From Alphaproteobacteria bacterium (lineage in GTDB: Bacteria; Pseudomonadota; Alphaproteobacteria; Elsterales; Elsteraceae), in contig RDXE01000064.1 of assembly GCA_004292755.1 (NCBI GenBank), positions 1 through 41,896 on the forward strand: DNA of 41,896 nt, in the 5' to 3' direction. Shown piece by piece: positions 23,410 through 32,929 of this stretch. A program made the position numbers and the translations under genes. Position 1 is the stretch's first letter. Each line of letters begins with the position of its first letter. A model generated the notes under the pieces. The model did no database searches. It had not been told where the DNA came from and saw nothing but the letters and a program-made list of their open reading frames with translations.

Positions 23410-24057
23410 TCAGCGCGCCGCGGGCTGCGGGATATCAGCTGGAAGCTGGGCCAAGCGGCGCACCAGCGCCTGCCAAAGTTCCTCTACCTCCGCAGCGGCC
23501 TTGCCGCGCGGATCGGTTTCAGCCGCTGTCGCCCCGGTCGCCATAGCCGAGGCGAGGGCGGTTCGATGATGGATCACGGCGGGCAACAACGGGCCAGCGG
23601 GGTCGATGGTCTCGACCGCTCGGTGGGTCAAACGACTGTTGGTGATCGCCTGCGAAAGGGTCAGTGCCACCGGCTTGCCGGCCGCGCGTGCCATGGCGAG
23701 TGTGCGGGGCAGGGCGGCCAGGTCAGTTGGTGTGGGGCGCACCGGGACCAACACAAGGTCTGCGACGCGGATCGCTGTCTCCACCACCTCCACCAAGGCT
23801 GCGGGGGTGTCGATGATCACCAGGGGCAGGCGTGCCTTGCGAAACTGCATCAGGCGGTTCTCAACTTGATGAACCCCCATCGGCACCACGGTTGGCAATT
23901 CTTGCCCGCGCTGGCGGATCCATTCCAGGGTCGAGCCTTGCGGGTCCAGATCAATCAACACCACGGGCTGGGACTGGCCGGCGCGCACGGCCAGATGCAC
24001 CGCCAGCGTGGTTTTGCCGACCCCACCCTTGAGATTTGCAACCGTAACAACCCGCAC
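23410..24057 (-). CDS. ParA/MinD-type ATPase, orphan
   Basis: A 215-residue deviant-Walker ATPase: KGGVGKTT (10-17), D-L-D-P-Q-G-S (about 38-44) and I-I-D-T-P-A (about 82-87). It resembles ParA-family proteins that position cargo or partition DNA, but no parB-like gene is adjacent, so it is an orphan. GTG 24057 has gaggagggg 5 nt upstream and begins right before the first beta strand; the in-frame ATG at 24093 is less convincing. It lies upstream of, and in the same direction as, the COG0523 operon, separated by 66 bp. It is divergent from argD. Confidence 0.85.
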   Translation of the reverse strand: MRVVTVANLKGGVGKTTLAVHLAVRAGQSQPVVLIDLDPQGSTLEWIRQRGQELPTVVPMGVHQVENRLMQFRKARLPLVIIDTPAALVEVVETAIRVADLVLVPVRPTPTDLAALPRTLAMARAAGKPVALTLSQAITNSRLTHRAVETIDPAGPLLPAVIHHRTALASAMATGATAAETDPRGKAAAEVEELWQALVRRLAQLPADIPQPAAR

Positions 24058-24149
24058 GAACGCCCCTCCTCGCTTCGGGCTTGGGTTAACCATAGCTCAG
24101 GGCCGCGTCCAGGGAAACCGGGCTATTCCACAGCAGCGGCGCCCCGGCG

Positions 24150-24178
24150 TTGACGCTGCTCGGGCGGGTCGCCATAGT
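24150..24178 (+). promoter_or_regulatory. Candidate argD promoter
   Basis: TTGACG (24150-24155) and CATAGT (24173-24178), separated by exactly 17 bp, lie 69 bp before the argD start. An imperfect operator-like inverted repeat, CCAAC/GTTGG with a 6 bp gap, follows at 24206-24221. The promoter call is direct pattern matching. Confidence 0.5.
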
Positions 24179-24246
24179 TCGCTCTTTCTGGTTTGCCCAG
24201 AAGCACCAACACCCACGTTGGCGCGGGCGACTGTTTGGAGGTTGCT

Positions 24247-25431
24247 GTGATCCCTGCCCTGATGCCGAACTATGCCCGGATCGACCTCGCGTTTGAGCGG
24301 GGCGAAGGCGCATATCTGTTCGGGTCGGACGGGCGACGATACCTCGACTTCGCCGCTGGCATCGCCGTGACTGCGTTGGGCCATTGCCACCCGCATCTGG
24401 TCACCAAGCTGAAGGATCAGATCGACAAGGTGTGGCACGTCTCCAACCTGTACCGGGTTCCCCAGCAGGAGGAACTGGCGCAGCGCTTGGTGGACGCCAC
24501 CTTCGCCGACACGGTGTTTTTCTGTAACTCCGGCGCCGAAGCGAACGAGTGCGGCATCAAAATGATTCGCCGCTATCATCACGATGCCGGACAGCCGGAG
24601 CGCAATCGGCTGATCACCATCGAAGGCGCGTTCCATGGGCGGACGCTGGCCACCATTTCCGCGGGTGGACAGTCGAAGTATCTGGAAGGCTTCTCGCCCC
24701 GTGTGGATGGCTTTGACCAAGTGGCCTGGGGCAATTTGAACGAACTGCGCGCAGCCATTGGTCCGCATACGGCAGGTATCATTGTTGAGCCAGTTCAGGG
24801 GGAGGGTGGAATTCGCCCGGCTTCCCTTGAATACTTGCGCCAACTCCGCGCTATTGCCGATGAGTTCGGCCTGCTGTTGATGTTCGATGAAATCCAGTGC
24901 GGTGTCGGGCGTACTGGCAAGCTGTTCGCTTATGAATGGGCAGGCATTGCCCCCGATGTGATGGCGGTCGCCAAAGGCATTGGCGGCGGCTTCCCCGTGG
25001 GAGCGACGCTGGCGACCGAGCGTGCGGCCAAGGGCATGAAGCCCGGTACGCACGGCACCACCTTCGGTGGCAATCCGTTGGCGATGACGGCGGCTAATGC
25101 CGTGTTGGACGTGCTGCTGGAGCCGGGCTTCCTGGATGGCGTCGACCGTATCGGTCGGCTGTTGTGGCGGGAGTTGCTGGACCTGCAAGCCCGCCATCCG
25201 ACGGTGATTCAGGAAGTGCGCGGCGCTGGCTTGATGCTGGGCTTGAAGTGTGGAGGCGTCACCAACACCGATCTGCAAACTGCAGCGCGGGCCGAGGGTT
25301 TGATCACGGTAACGGCAGGCGACAATGTCGTGCGCCTGTTGCCCCCCCTGATCATCGGGGAAGATCATGTGGCCGAGGCCATTGCATCCCTAGACCGGGC
25401 CGCCGCGGCGATTACGCCGCCGCTGCAGTGA
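24247..25431 (+). CDS. argD: Acetylornithine aminotransferase
   Basis: A 394-residue class III aminotransferase. It converts N-acetylglutamate semialdehyde to N-acetylornithine in arginine synthesis and may also act in lysine synthesis. Visible are N-S-G-A-E-A-N-E (94-101), F-H-G-R-T-L-A (129-135), [11 protein letters not shown] (214-224) and the Schiff-base Lys243 in A-K-G-I-G-G-G-F-P. The start is a GTG at 24247 with ggagg upstream; the frame is open to 24193 but that part looks non-coding. It is followed after 9 bp by argF, the usual alphaproteobacterial arrangement, which supports ArgD over other class III enzymes. Confidence 0.94.
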   Translation: MIPALMPNYARIDLAFERGEGAYLFGSDGRRYLDFAAGIAVTALGHCHPHLVTKLKDQIDKVWHVSNLYRVPQQEELAQRLVDATFADTVFFCNSGAEANECGIKMIRRYHHDAGQPERNRLITIEGAFHGRTLATISAGGQSKYLEGFSPRVDGFDQVAWGNLNELRAAIGPHTAGIIVEPVQGEGGIRPASLEYLRQLRAIADEFGLLLMFDEIQCGVGRTGKLFAYEWAGIAPDVMAVAKGIGGGFPVGATLATERAAKGMKPGTHGTTFGGNPLAMTAANAVLDVLLEPGFLDGVDRIGRLLWRELLDLQARHPTVIQEVRGAGLMLGLKCGGVTNTDLQTAARAEGLITVTAGDNVVRLLPPLIIGEDHVAEAIASLDRAAAAITPPLQ

Positions 25432-25440
25432 GGTGAGGGC

Positions 25441-26349
25441 ATGAGTGTGCGGCATTTTCTCGATCTGTCGGAGATTCCGGCAGGCGACTTGAGCGCGATT
25501 CTGCAGGCCTCGCGGAAGATGAAAGCAGAGCGGGCAGCGGGCGGCACAGACCGCCCGCTGGCCGGGCGCACCCTTGCGATGATTTTTGAACGGCCCAGCA
25601 CCCGCACCCGGGTCAGTTTCGAAGTGGCGATGCGTCAACTCGGCGGCGACGTGGTGGTGCTCCGTCCGGAGGAGATGCAGCTGAAGCGCGGGGAGACGAT
25701 TGCCGACACCGCGCGCGTCCTGTCCCGCTATGTGGACGCAATCATGATTCGCACAGGAGGGGAGGCGAAGCTGCGCGAGCTGGCCCGCCATGCGACGGTG
25801 CCGGTGATCAATGGTCTGACCGAACAATCGCATCCCTGCCAGATCATGGCTGATGTGATGACCTACGAGGAACACCGCGGCTCCATCCGTGGGCGGACCG
25901 TCGCCTGGACCGGCGACGCCAATAACGTCTGCACCTCCTGGATTCATGCAGCGGAGCGGTTTCAGTTCCGCATGCGTGTTGCCTCTCCAGCGGAGTTGGC
26001 ACCGGCCGCGGATGTGGTGGCGTGGGCCCAACAGCGCGGCGTGGCGCTGGAGGTTGGCAGCGACCCCGACTATGCGGTGGGTGGGGCCGATCTGGTGGTG
26101 ACCGACACCTGGGTCTCGATGGGCAGCGACGACGGCAATCGCCATAACCTGTTGCAGCCCTTCCAGGTCAACGCCGCCCTGATGGCGCGGGCGAAGCCCG
26201 ATGCCTTGTTCATGCACTGCCTGCCTGCCCATCGCGGCGAGGAAGTGACGGAGGAGGTTTTGGACGGTCCGCAGTCGGTGGTGTTCGACGAAGCAGAAAA
26301 CCGGCTGCATGTCCAAAAGGGCATTCTCGCCTGGTGTCTGACGGCATAG
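25441..26349 (+). CDS. argF: Ornithine carbamoyltransferase
   Basis: A 302-residue anabolic OTCase forming citrulline from ornithine and carbamoyl phosphate. The carbamoyl-phosphate loop S-T-R-T-R (53-57), H-P-C-Q (131-134) and the ornithine-binding H-C-L-P-A-H-R-G (259-266) are intact. D-T-W-V-S-M-G (222-228) is also typical. It lies 9 bp after argD and is followed 10 bp later by hslO, forming a single rightward operon. Confidence 0.95.
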   Translation: MSVRHFLDLSEIPAGDLSAILQASRKMKAERAAGGTDRPLAGRTLAMIFERPSTRTRVSFEVAMRQLGGDVVVLRPEEMQLKRGETIADTARVLSRYVDAIMIRTGGEAKLRELARHATVPVINGLTEQSHPCQIMADVMTYEEHRGSIRGRTVAWTGDANNVCTSWIHAAERFQFRMRVASPAELAPAADVVAWAQQRGVALEVGSDPDYAVGGADLVVTDTWVSMGSDDGNRHNLLQPFQVNAALMARAKPDALFMHCLPAHRGEEVTEEVLDGPQSVVFDEAENRLHVQKGILAWCLTA

Positions 26350-26359
26350 GCCGGCGGTG

Positions 26360-27259
26360 ATGCGCGCCAGCGCCGTTGGGGCCGGGGACGACCGCCTGCT
26401 GCCCTTCCAGTTGGACGGGCGGGCCGTGCGCGGTCGATTGGTCCGCCTGGGCGCTGCTGTGGATGAAATCATCACCCGCCACGCCTATCCCCCATCGGTG
26501 GGAGAGTTGCTGGGTCAAACGCTGGTGCTGGCGGCGCTCCTGGCCGGGGCGTTGAAGTATCAAGGCGTGTTCACTCTGCAAACCCGCAGCGACGGACCTG
26601 TTGGCTTGATGGTGGCCGATGTCGCCTCCGATGGTGCGATGCGTGGCTATGCCCAGTTCGATGCCGAGGTGCTGGCCCGTGCCGACCAGACCGATGCGCC
26701 CCCGGTGCCCCGGCTGCTGGGCAAGGGGTATCTGGCCTTCACCGTTGATCAAGGCCCAGAGACGGAGCGTTATCAGGGCATTGTCTCACTGACCGGTGCG
26801 ACGCTGGTGGAGTGCATCCAGCACTATTTCCAACAGTCGGAGCAGATTGGCACCGGGTTCGTGCTGGCCGCGGCTGAGCATCCGGGTGGGTGGCGCGCGG
26901 CGGGCTTGATGATCCAGCGCATGCCCACCGATGGCGGCATCCAGGAGCCCAGCGCCGATCACGCCGACGAGGATTGGCAGCACGCCCTGGCCCTGCTGGC
27001 AACTGTGGGCGAGGACGAGTTGCTCGACCCCACCCTTGCAGGCGAGGGGCTGCTGTACCGGTTGTTTCACGAGGACGGCGTGCGTGCCTTCGCCGCTCGC
27101 TCCCTCCTTGCCCGGTGCCGTTGCTCAGCCGACCGGGTGGAGCGGATGCTGGCCGGACTGCCACGCCAAGACCTTGAAGACTTGGCAGTGGATGGAGCCG
27201 TCGAGGTTACCTGCGAATTCTGCAACCGCGCCTACCGGTTTCCACTGTCAGCATCCTAG
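26360..27259 (+). CDS. hslO: Redox-regulated chaperone Hsp33
   Basis: A 299-residue Hsp33 holdase chaperone, activated by oxidation in the cytoplasm. Near the C-terminus a zinc-binding C-x-C (253, 255) and C-x-x-C (285, 288) pair, 29 residues apart, is the redox switch. The N-terminal domain has G-P-V-G-L-M-V-A-D and G-Y-L-A-F-T-V-D-Q, typical of the family. The start is ATG 26360, directly after an in-frame GTG at 26357. It follows argF closely, a linkage common in alphaproteobacteria. Confidence 0.93.
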   Translation: MRASAVGAGDDRLLPFQLDGRAVRGRLVRLGAAVDEIITRHAYPPSVGELLGQTLVLAALLAGALKYQGVFTLQTRSDGPVGLMVADVASDGAMRGYAQFDAEVLARADQTDAPPVPRLLGKGYLAFTVDQGPETERYQGIVSLTGATLVECIQHYFQQSEQIGTGFVLAAAEHPGGWRAAGLMIQRMPTDGGIQEPSADHADEDWQHALALLATVGEDELLDPTLAGEGLLYRLFHEDGVRAFAARSLLARCRCSADRVERMLAGLPRQDLEDLAVDGAVEVTCEFCNRAYRFPLSAS

Positions 27260-27339
27260 CGCTGCTGAGCCTCTGGTCTCTTGGGGGCAACAAACGCTAC
27301 ACTGCTGAGTGGCATGAGTGTCTGAGGTGGGGGTAGAGA

Positions 27340-28605
27340 GTGCAGACCAAACGGGGGACGCCCATTAGTCTGGAGGCCTTGGCAACACCCCAGGTCTCTG
27401 CGGCCCGACCGCCCTTCGCCCACCTCGATACACAGGTGCTGGATCATCTGGATTTTTTGTCGCGCAACCGCAGTGGCAAACAAGCCCTGGTGCTGCACCT
27501 TGGCCTTTTGTCGCCCCAGAACCGGCGAGAACAAATCCAGCGGGTCGCTTACCTTGCGTTCAAGGAAACTGTGCGCACGCTGGACGGCCAAGCCTACCAG
27601 ATGTCCACCGGCGATATTCTATGGACCGGAAAGGTGCCCAGCCCGGCTGCCCTGGAGCCATCGATCGCGCGCATGCGCCTGTTGTTCGCTGAGGACCCCT
27701 TGATCCAAAGCGATGCGGGCCAGGCGACCAGCCGGTTCGCAACCTGGTATCTGCTGGAAAGCCAGTTCAACGATCTGCTGGGTGCCGTCAAACGCATTGC
27801 CGTCGCAGCCGAAGACCAGCGCCGTCAGCAAGAAGCGCGGGCGCAAACAGAAGGCCGGTCTGGCGCCCGTCAACCGATGGACCCAACCACCCTCGCCAAG
27901 CTGGAAGCCCTGCTGGCGCGCACGGACCTGTCCAACTTGATGCGGCGACAGGCCATCGTCTCTGTCACGTCTGGTTTGGCGCCAACGCCGCTGATTCGTG
28001 AATTGACCATTTCTATCAACGATCTGCAAACCTCCGTGGTGCCGGACATTGATCTGTTTGGCGATCAATGGCTGTTCCAGCGCCTGACCCAGACCCTGGA
28101 TCGTCGCATGCTGGCGGCCCTGGCGCGTGCGGAAGATGGCACGCTGGCTCAGCAGGTCAGCTTGAACCTCAACGTCTCGACCATCCTATCGCCTGAATTC
28201 CTGGCCTATGACCAAACGGTGAAGAACCAGGATCGCAGTTCGGTGGTGATCGAGATGCAGAAGATCGACATCTTCGCCGACCCCGGTGCCTTCTTGTTCG
28301 CCCGCGATTTCTTGAAAGAACGTGGCTACAAGGTCGCCCTTGATGGCTTGACCTTCATGGTGCTGCCGTTCGTCGATCGCGAAAAGCTGGGACTGGACCT
28401 GTTGAAGGTGCAGTTCAGCCCGGAGATGCTGGTCGACAAGCCTGGGCAGGGCATCGAACGGATGAAGGAGTATGTGGAGCGCTGCGGTCGCGCCCGCATG
28501 ATCTTGTATCGCGTGGAAGACGAAGCAGCACTGACGCTGGGCAAAAGCCTTGGGATCAGTTTGTTCCAGGGCCATTATCTCGACAAGCTGATCGGGCGGC
28601 GGTAA
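27340..28605 (+). CDS. Degenerate EAL-domain protein
   Basis: A 421-residue protein whose C-terminal half (about 270-420) has the shape of an EAL phosphodiesterase domain but lacks the E-A-L motif. The retained positions are Asn278 (L-N-L-N-V-S), Glu305, Lys356 (L-L-K-V), Glu393 (V-E-D-E) and Gln410 (L-F-Q-G-H); the usual D-D-F-G is A-L-D-G. It is therefore unlikely to hydrolyse c-di-GMP and may be a c-di-GMP sensor or a protein-interaction module. The N-terminal 130 residues could be a degenerate GGDEF, seen as a G-x-x-Y-x-M-S-T-G-D-I pattern; a Gln/Arg-rich linker (155-180) joins the halves. The GTG start at 27340 has only a weak ribosome-binding site. It precedes a PilZ-CheR fusion gene. 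Confidence 0.75.
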   Translation: MQTKRGTPISLEALATPQVSAARPPFAHLDTQVLDHLDFLSRNRSGKQALVLHLGLLSPQNRREQIQRVAYLAFKETVRTLDGQAYQMSTGDILWTGKVPSPAALEPSIARMRLLFAEDPLIQSDAGQATSRFATWYLLESQFNDLLGAVKRIAVAAEDQRRQQEARAQTEGRSGARQPMDPTTLAKLEALLARTDLSNLMRRQAIVSVTSGLAPTPLIRELTISINDLQTSVVPDIDLFGDQWLFQRLTQTLDRRMLAALARAEDGTLAQQVSLNLNVSTILSPEFLAYDQTVKNQDRSSVVIEMQKIDIFADPGAFLFARDFLKERGYKVALDGLTFMVLPFVDREKLGLDLLKVQFSPEMLVDKPGQGIERMKEYVERCGRARMILYRVEDEAALTLGKSLGISLFQGHYLDKLIGRR

Positions 28606-28624
28606 CTGCGTCTGAGGCAGCGCA

Positions 28625-29956
28625 TTGACGAACCGGTTACGGCGCGTCTTATGTCTAAGGCGCAATCCGAACCCCGGATCGATCATCGTGTTTTTGGTGC
28701 CACCTCCTTCTGATCCTGCTTCAACAGCGCCGGTTCGTGACCGGCGCGAGCGTGAACCGCGGCTATCGGTCAGGTTGGGTGGCTCTTCCTATCGAACCCG
28801 CGACTGGTCGTTGACTGGTTTGATGCTGGATGCAGTGCCAGAGCGGGTGATCGCCGGGCTGCCCAACGCGCCCGAGCCGATTTCGCTGCTGCTGGAGCCC
28901 GTCCAGGCTGGTCTGCCTGCGGTTTCGGTTACCGCGACGCTGGCCCGCCGGGGTGATGGGTGGGTCGGCCTGCAGTTCTCCCGCCTCAACCGGGACGTGA
29001 TGGATTACTTTGCCCTGGCGTTGCTGCTGCACGAGGCGGGTGGAGGCGGCGCACCCCTGCCAGCCTCCTTGCTGCCGGATCAGCGTCATGAGTTGGATAC
29101 CGAGCAGCGCGATCGGCGCAGCCGCACCATCCACAGCCTGATGCTGGACGTGCAGCGGGTCGCGGGTTTGGAGATTGGCGCCGCCATCCAGGCGAAGCTG
29201 GCGCGGATTGTCGATGCCGCCCCACTGGATGAGGTGGCCAACTGGGCGGACCGCCTGTCCACCCTCGACGGCGATCATCCGGAGTGGGTGGCGCTGGTCG
29301 AGATGCTGACCGTGCACGAGACCTATCTCTATCGCGAGCCAGCCCAGTTGGCGTTGTTGCAGCGGTCTCTGGTGGAGCGGTTGGGGACTGCGCGGGAGCG
29401 TCGGCTCTGCCTGTGGTCGGCTGGGTGCTCCACGGGGGAAGAGGTGTGGACGCTGTGCATCCTGGCGCTGTCTGCCATGGTGGAGGCAGGCCTTGCGCGC
29501 GAGTCTGGCCGCGAGATACGCCTGGACCCGCGCTGGCAGTTGGAGGTGGTAGGCACCGACATCTCTCGTCAGGTGTTGGGCGTCGCCAAGGCTGGTGTGT
29601 ATCCGATGGGCGATCTATCGGCCTTTCGCGCCCTACCACCGGGGATGGAGCGCTTCTTCCCCGAAGGCGAGGCCCGTAACACCCGCCGGGTGCGCGATGA
29701 CTTGCGGGCGTTCGTGCGCTTTGCCCATGGCAACCTGGTGCGTGATCCACCGCCGGTGGCCCAAGCGGACGCTGTGCTGTGTCGCAATGTGCTGATCTAC
29801 TTTCCCGATCTTGTGCGCGCCGCTGTCCAGCGCCGTCTGGTCTCAGCCCTGGCGCCGGGTGGCTTGCTGGCGTTGGGCGGGACGGACCGCGTGCTGATCC
29901 AGGCCGATCTGGACCCCGTGGAGGATCACGGCGCGTTGATCTTCCGGCGGCGCTAG
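28625..29956 (+). CDS. PilZ-CheR fusion: c-di-GMP-binding chemoreceptor methyltransferase
   Basis: A 443-residue two-domain protein. Residues about 38-130 form a PilZ domain: the R-R-E-R-E-P-R arginines (40-46), D-W-S-L-T-G (60-65, the D-x-S-x-x-G motif) and V-G-L-Q-F (114-118). Residues about 165-443 are a CheR-type SAM methyltransferase: S-A-G-C-S-T-G-E-E (265-273), V-G-T-D-I-S (309-314) and L-C-R-N-V-L-I-Y-F (385-393). CheR methylates glutamates of chemoreceptors; the PilZ domain suggests control by c-di-GMP (inference). The start is uncertain: TTG 28625, with gagg upstream, or GTG 28688, which would still keep the PilZ motif. It is 19 bp after the degenerate EAL gene; the end overlaps the convergent AEC gene by 4 bp. 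Confidence 0.85.
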   Translation: MTNRLRRVLCLRRNPNPGSIIVFLVPPPSDPASTAPVRDRREREPRLSVRLGGSSYRTRDWSLTGLMLDAVPERVIAGLPNAPEPISLLLEPVQAGLPAVSVTATLARRGDGWVGLQFSRLNRDVMDYFALALLLHEAGGGGAPLPASLLPDQRHELDTEQRDRRSRTIHSLMLDVQRVAGLEIGAAIQAKLARIVDAAPLDEVANWADRLSTLDGDHPEWVALVEMLTVHETYLYREPAQLALLQRSLVERLGTARERRLCLWSAGCSTGEEVWTLCILALSAMVEAGLARESGREIRLDPRWQLEVVGTDISRQVLGVAKAGVYPMGDLSAFRALPPGMERFFPEGEARNTRRVRDDLRAFVRFAHGNLVRDPPPVAQADAVLCRNVLIYFPDLVRAAVQRRLVSALAPGGLLALGGTDRVLIQADLDPVEDHGALIFRRR

Positions 29957-30888
29957 ACCGGCTGGAACAGAGCCAGCAACACAGCGACAGTGACCACCGA
30001 GGCGACCGTGCTGATCAACACAGTGGAGGCAGCGCGCGCTGTTGCCACGTCATAGCGTTGCGCCAGCAGATAGACATTGGTGCCCGCAGGCATCGCGGCG
30101 CACAGAGTGGCCACTTGCAGCGACAGCGGGTCTAGCCCCGCGAAGTAGCGCCCGCACAGCCACACGAGGGCTGGCAGCGCCAACAGCTTCAGCGCGCTGG
30201 TGGTGAGGGTTTCGCCAAGGTTCGCTGCCAGCCGATACCCCAACAGGCTGGCGCCCAGCGCGATCAGGGAGCAGGGCACCGTGGCTTGGCCAAGGAGCCG
30301 GAGGAAGCTGTCAACCGGGGCCGCTAGCCCAAGGCCGGAACTGCTGACTGCCAGTCCCGCTGCAATCGACAGCACCATGGGATTGCGTGCCATCGCCACA
30401 GCTGCCGCGCGCGCAGTGCCCCAGGCATCGCCCGCCCCCCGCGCCGCCTCCACCATCACCGTGGTCATGCTGATCAGAATGGCGGAATGGATGGAGATAA
30501 TCAGCATCAGCGGCTTCAGCCCTGCGGGACCATAGGCCTCCACCGTCAGGGGAATGCCCAGCAGGACCGTGTTGGAGAAGGTGGCGCCCATCGCCATCAC
30601 GGGCCGCGCATCGCGGCTGGTGGCAAAGCCCCGGCCTGCGACCAAGCTGATCCCAAACACCAGCAGGCAGGGTCCGAAATAGCTGGCCAGCAGGGCTAGG
30701 TCCGCCACTCCCGGAGGGCTGAGCCCGGCCATTGTGCGAAACAGCAAGGCGGGTGTTGCAACCGCGTAGACGAACAGCCCCAGCGCCTTGGCACCGTCCG
30801 CACTCAACAGATTGGTTGCCCGGACCACCACGCCGCAGGCAACCAGTCCAAACACAGGTGCAACGATCGCCAACAGGACAGTGAGCAT
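29953..30888 (-). CDS. AEC-family transporter (auxin efflux carrier type)
   Basis: A 311-residue inner-membrane protein with about ten hydrophobic segments, the usual AEC size. The G-A-T-F-S-N-T-V-L-L-G-I-P-L segment (about 94-107) with the conserved F-x-N in the fourth helix region, and A-A-M-P-A-G-T-N-V-Y (about 264-273), are characteristic. Members export or exchange dicarboxylates such as malate or malonate, and other small acids. The substrate is unknown; location after a TRAP transporter suggests a related organic acid. ATG 30888 gives the standard N-terminal helix, with the frame open to 30927. It starts 67 bp after dctM and may be the last gene of that operon. Confidence 0.85.
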   Translation of the reverse strand: MLTVLLAIVAPVFGLVACGVVVRATNLLSADGAKALGLFVYAVATPALLFRTMAGLSPPGVADLALLASYFGPCLLVFGISLVAGRGFATSRDARPVMAMGATFSNTVLLGIPLTVEAYGPAGLKPLMLIISIHSAILISMTTVMVEAARGAGDAWGTARAAAVAMARNPMVLSIAAGLAVSSSGLGLAAPVDSFLRLLGQATVPCSLIALGASLLGYRLAANLGETLTTSALKLLALPALVWLCGRYFAGLDPLSLQVATLCAAMPAGTNVYLLAQRYDVATARAASTVLISTVASVVTVAVLLALFQPV

Positions 30889-30955
30889 GATGGATCCGCC
30901 GCGATCTTGGCCATGCCCACCCCCCACCGCACAAGCGCGTTTGCGACCCGCCGCC

Positions 30956-32239
30956 TCAGCCCACCGCGCGGGGCAGCCAGAGGGCGATGTCGGGGATCAA
31001 GGCGAGGAGGGCGAGCATCACCATCATGATCCCAACAAACGGCAGGGAGCCTGCGATGACATCGTTCAGCGTGCCGCTGCGACGCAACGACTGCACAACA
31101 TAGAGATTGAGACCGACTGGCGGCGTGATCAGCGCCATCTCGATCAAGATCACGATCACAATCCCGAGCCACACAGGATCGAAGCCCAGTGCCACCATCA
31201 CCGGTGCAACAATTGGGATGGTGGTGATCATCATCGACAGGGTTTCCATGAAGCAGCCGAGGATCAAGTAGAACACGATCACGGCCACCAGCATCTGCCA
31301 CTTGGACCAGCCCAGCCCCTCGATGAAGCCTGTCAACAAAGCGGTTAGGCCAATCGCTGAGATGACGAAGTTCAAGACGTACGCAGCCAGAATGATCAAC
31401 ATGATCATGGAGGTGGTGCGGATGGTGTTCTCAAACGCCTCCACCAACATGGCGCGGGTCAAGCGACCGAACGCGGCGGCTAGACCGAGGGCACCGACCA
31501 CACCCAAAGCGGCCGCCTCGGTTGCCGTTGCCCACCCGGCATAGATGGAGCCGACCACCAGCAGGAAGATCATCAAGGGCGGCACCAGATGGACCAGTGC
31601 GCCGATCCGTGCGGCCCAGGTTTCCTCCACCCGCACCCCACCCCAGCGGGGCAACACCACGCAGACAATCACCACCAACGCCATGAACAGGCCCGCCAGC
31701 AGCAGTCCTGGGATCACACCGGCTAGGTACAGCTGTGGGATCGATGTGTCGGTCAACACTGCATAGATGATCAGATTGATGGATGGCGGGATCAAAATCC
31801 CCAGCGTGCCGCCCGCGGCCAGGGTGCCGAGGAACAGCCGTTCGTTATAGCCGTGCTTGCGCACCAGCGGCAGCGCCACGGTGCCGACCGTCGCAGCAGT
31901 TGCAACCGAGGAGCCGGAGGTCGCGGCAAACAGCGCGCACGCCCCGATGTTGGAGTGCATCAAGCCACCCGGCAGCCAAGACAGCCATTTGACCATCGCG
32001 CCGTACATGCGCTCCGCCACGCCAGCACGCAGCAAAATCTCGCCCAACAGAACGAACAACGGAATGGAGACCAGCAGGAAGTCCTTACCGGCCGACCAGG
32101 CGATCTCCCCCACCGCCAAGGACAGCGGCATTGGCGAGTAGAGCCAATCGAGTAGCAGGGCGAGCGCCCCCAAACTGGCCGCAACTGGGATCGCAAGGGC
32201 CAGCAGGGCGATCAACAGCCCAAGAGTGGTAAGCAGCAT
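30956..32239 (-). CDS. dctM: TRAP transporter large permease DctM
   Basis: A 427-residue permease, the normal DctM length, with about twelve membrane segments. S-I-P-L-F-V-L-L-G-E-I-L (about 54-65), F-A-A-T-S-G-S-S-V-A-T-A-A (about 94-106) and the G-x-L-G-I-L-I-P-P-S segment are family hallmarks. With DctQ it forms the sodium-driven TRAP carrier that accepts ligand from DctP. ATG 32239 gives the family N-terminus; the frame runs open to 32596 as a shadow of dctQ. It starts 17 bp after dctQ. Confidence 0.93.
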   Translation of the reverse strand: MLLTTLGLLIALLALAIPVAASLGALALLLDWLYSPMPLSLAVGEIAWSAGKDFLLVSIPLFVLLGEILLRAGVAERMYGAMVKWLSWLPGGLMHSNIGACALFAATSGSSVATAATVGTVALPLVRKHGYNERLFLGTLAAGGTLGILIPPSINLIIYAVLTDTSIPQLYLAGVIPGLLLAGLFMALVVIVCVVLPRWGGVRVEETWAARIGALVHLVPPLMIFLLVVGSIYAGWATATEAAALGVVGALGLAAAFGRLTRAMLVEAFENTIRTTSMIMLIILAAYVLNFVISAIGLTALLTGFIEGLGWSKWQMLVAVIVFYLILGCFMETLSMMITTIPIVAPVMVALGFDPVWLGIVIVILIEMALITPPVGLNLYVVQSLRRSGTLNDVIAGSLPFVGIMMVMLALLALIPDIALWLPRAVG

Positions 32240-32256
32240 GCGGTTGGCTCCCAGGG

Positions 32257-32880
32257 TTACGGCAGGGGGGACGGCGCAGTGGCCGGTGTCGCGCGGACAT
32301 GACCGGACTCGGCAGCTGCGTCTTCTTCCAGCGTGCGCGCACCCGCCAGCGTGCGCACGGTCTGAAGGTCGCCCTGCATCGCGGCGAGCAGGCAACGCCC
32401 GAGCAGCGGCAGGACGGCGCTGAGGGTGGCGGCGAATCCCGCCAGCCAGAGGCTTTGCGGCAGCCATTGCGGTGTGCCAAGCGGGGTGTTGGCGCGCGCG
32501 CCAAAGGTGAGGCTGTCGAGCAACACGCCCGTGGCGCGATGGGCGAACAGCGCCAGGATCACCGTCATTGCCGTCAGTGACAGCACGTCCAACCATGCTT
32601 GCAGTCGGCGCGGCAGCAGCGCGTAAAGTGCATCCACGCGGACATGGCCGCGGTCCATCAGCACAAAGGCCAGGCCCCAGGTGGTAGCGATGGCGAAGGC
32701 ATAGCCTGCCAGTTCATCCGCACCGCCAATGGTCACGCGCAAGCCAGCGCGCAGCACCACGTCGAGCGTGATCAGCAAGGCTGAGGCGAGCACCATGGCC
32801 CCCCCCGCCCGCGCCAGCCACGGGGCCAACCGATGGTTGAGGGTCACCCAGCCATCCAGAAATCGAACAAGAGCAGCCAT
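32257..32880 (-). CDS. dctQ: TRAP transporter small permease DctQ
   Basis: A 207-residue small TRAP subunit with four membrane segments. The I-G-G-A-D-E-L-A-G-Y-A segment (about 50-60), which precedes the second helix, and H-V-R-V-D-A-L (about 79-85) are typical of DctQ. It stabilises the DctM elevator domain. The tail after residue 175 is polar and Ala/Glu-rich. ATG 32880 has ggagg 7 nt upstream; the frame is open to 32919. A strong hairpin separates it from dctP. Confidence 0.88.
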   Translation of the reverse strand: MAALVRFLDGWVTLNHRLAPWLARAGGAMVLASALLITLDVVLRAGLRVTIGGADELAGYAFAIATTWGLAFVLMDRGHVRVDALYALLPRRLQAWLDVLSLTAMTVILALFAHRATGVLLDSLTFGARANTPLGTPQWLPQSLWLAGFAATLSAVLPLLGRCLLAAMQGDLQTVRTLAGARTLEEDAAAESGHVRATPATAPSPLP

Positions 32881-32929
32881 TCCGGTGCCTCCAGCCTTGG
32901 AGCGATGGTCACGCATCATGGAAGAGAGC

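Noticed and set aside
21379-24153. A 924-codon plus-strand open frame
   Set aside because: It lies antisense to the COG0523, WD40 and ParA genes, which all show family motifs. Its translation has no recognisable domain and is a by-product of GC-rich codon bias.
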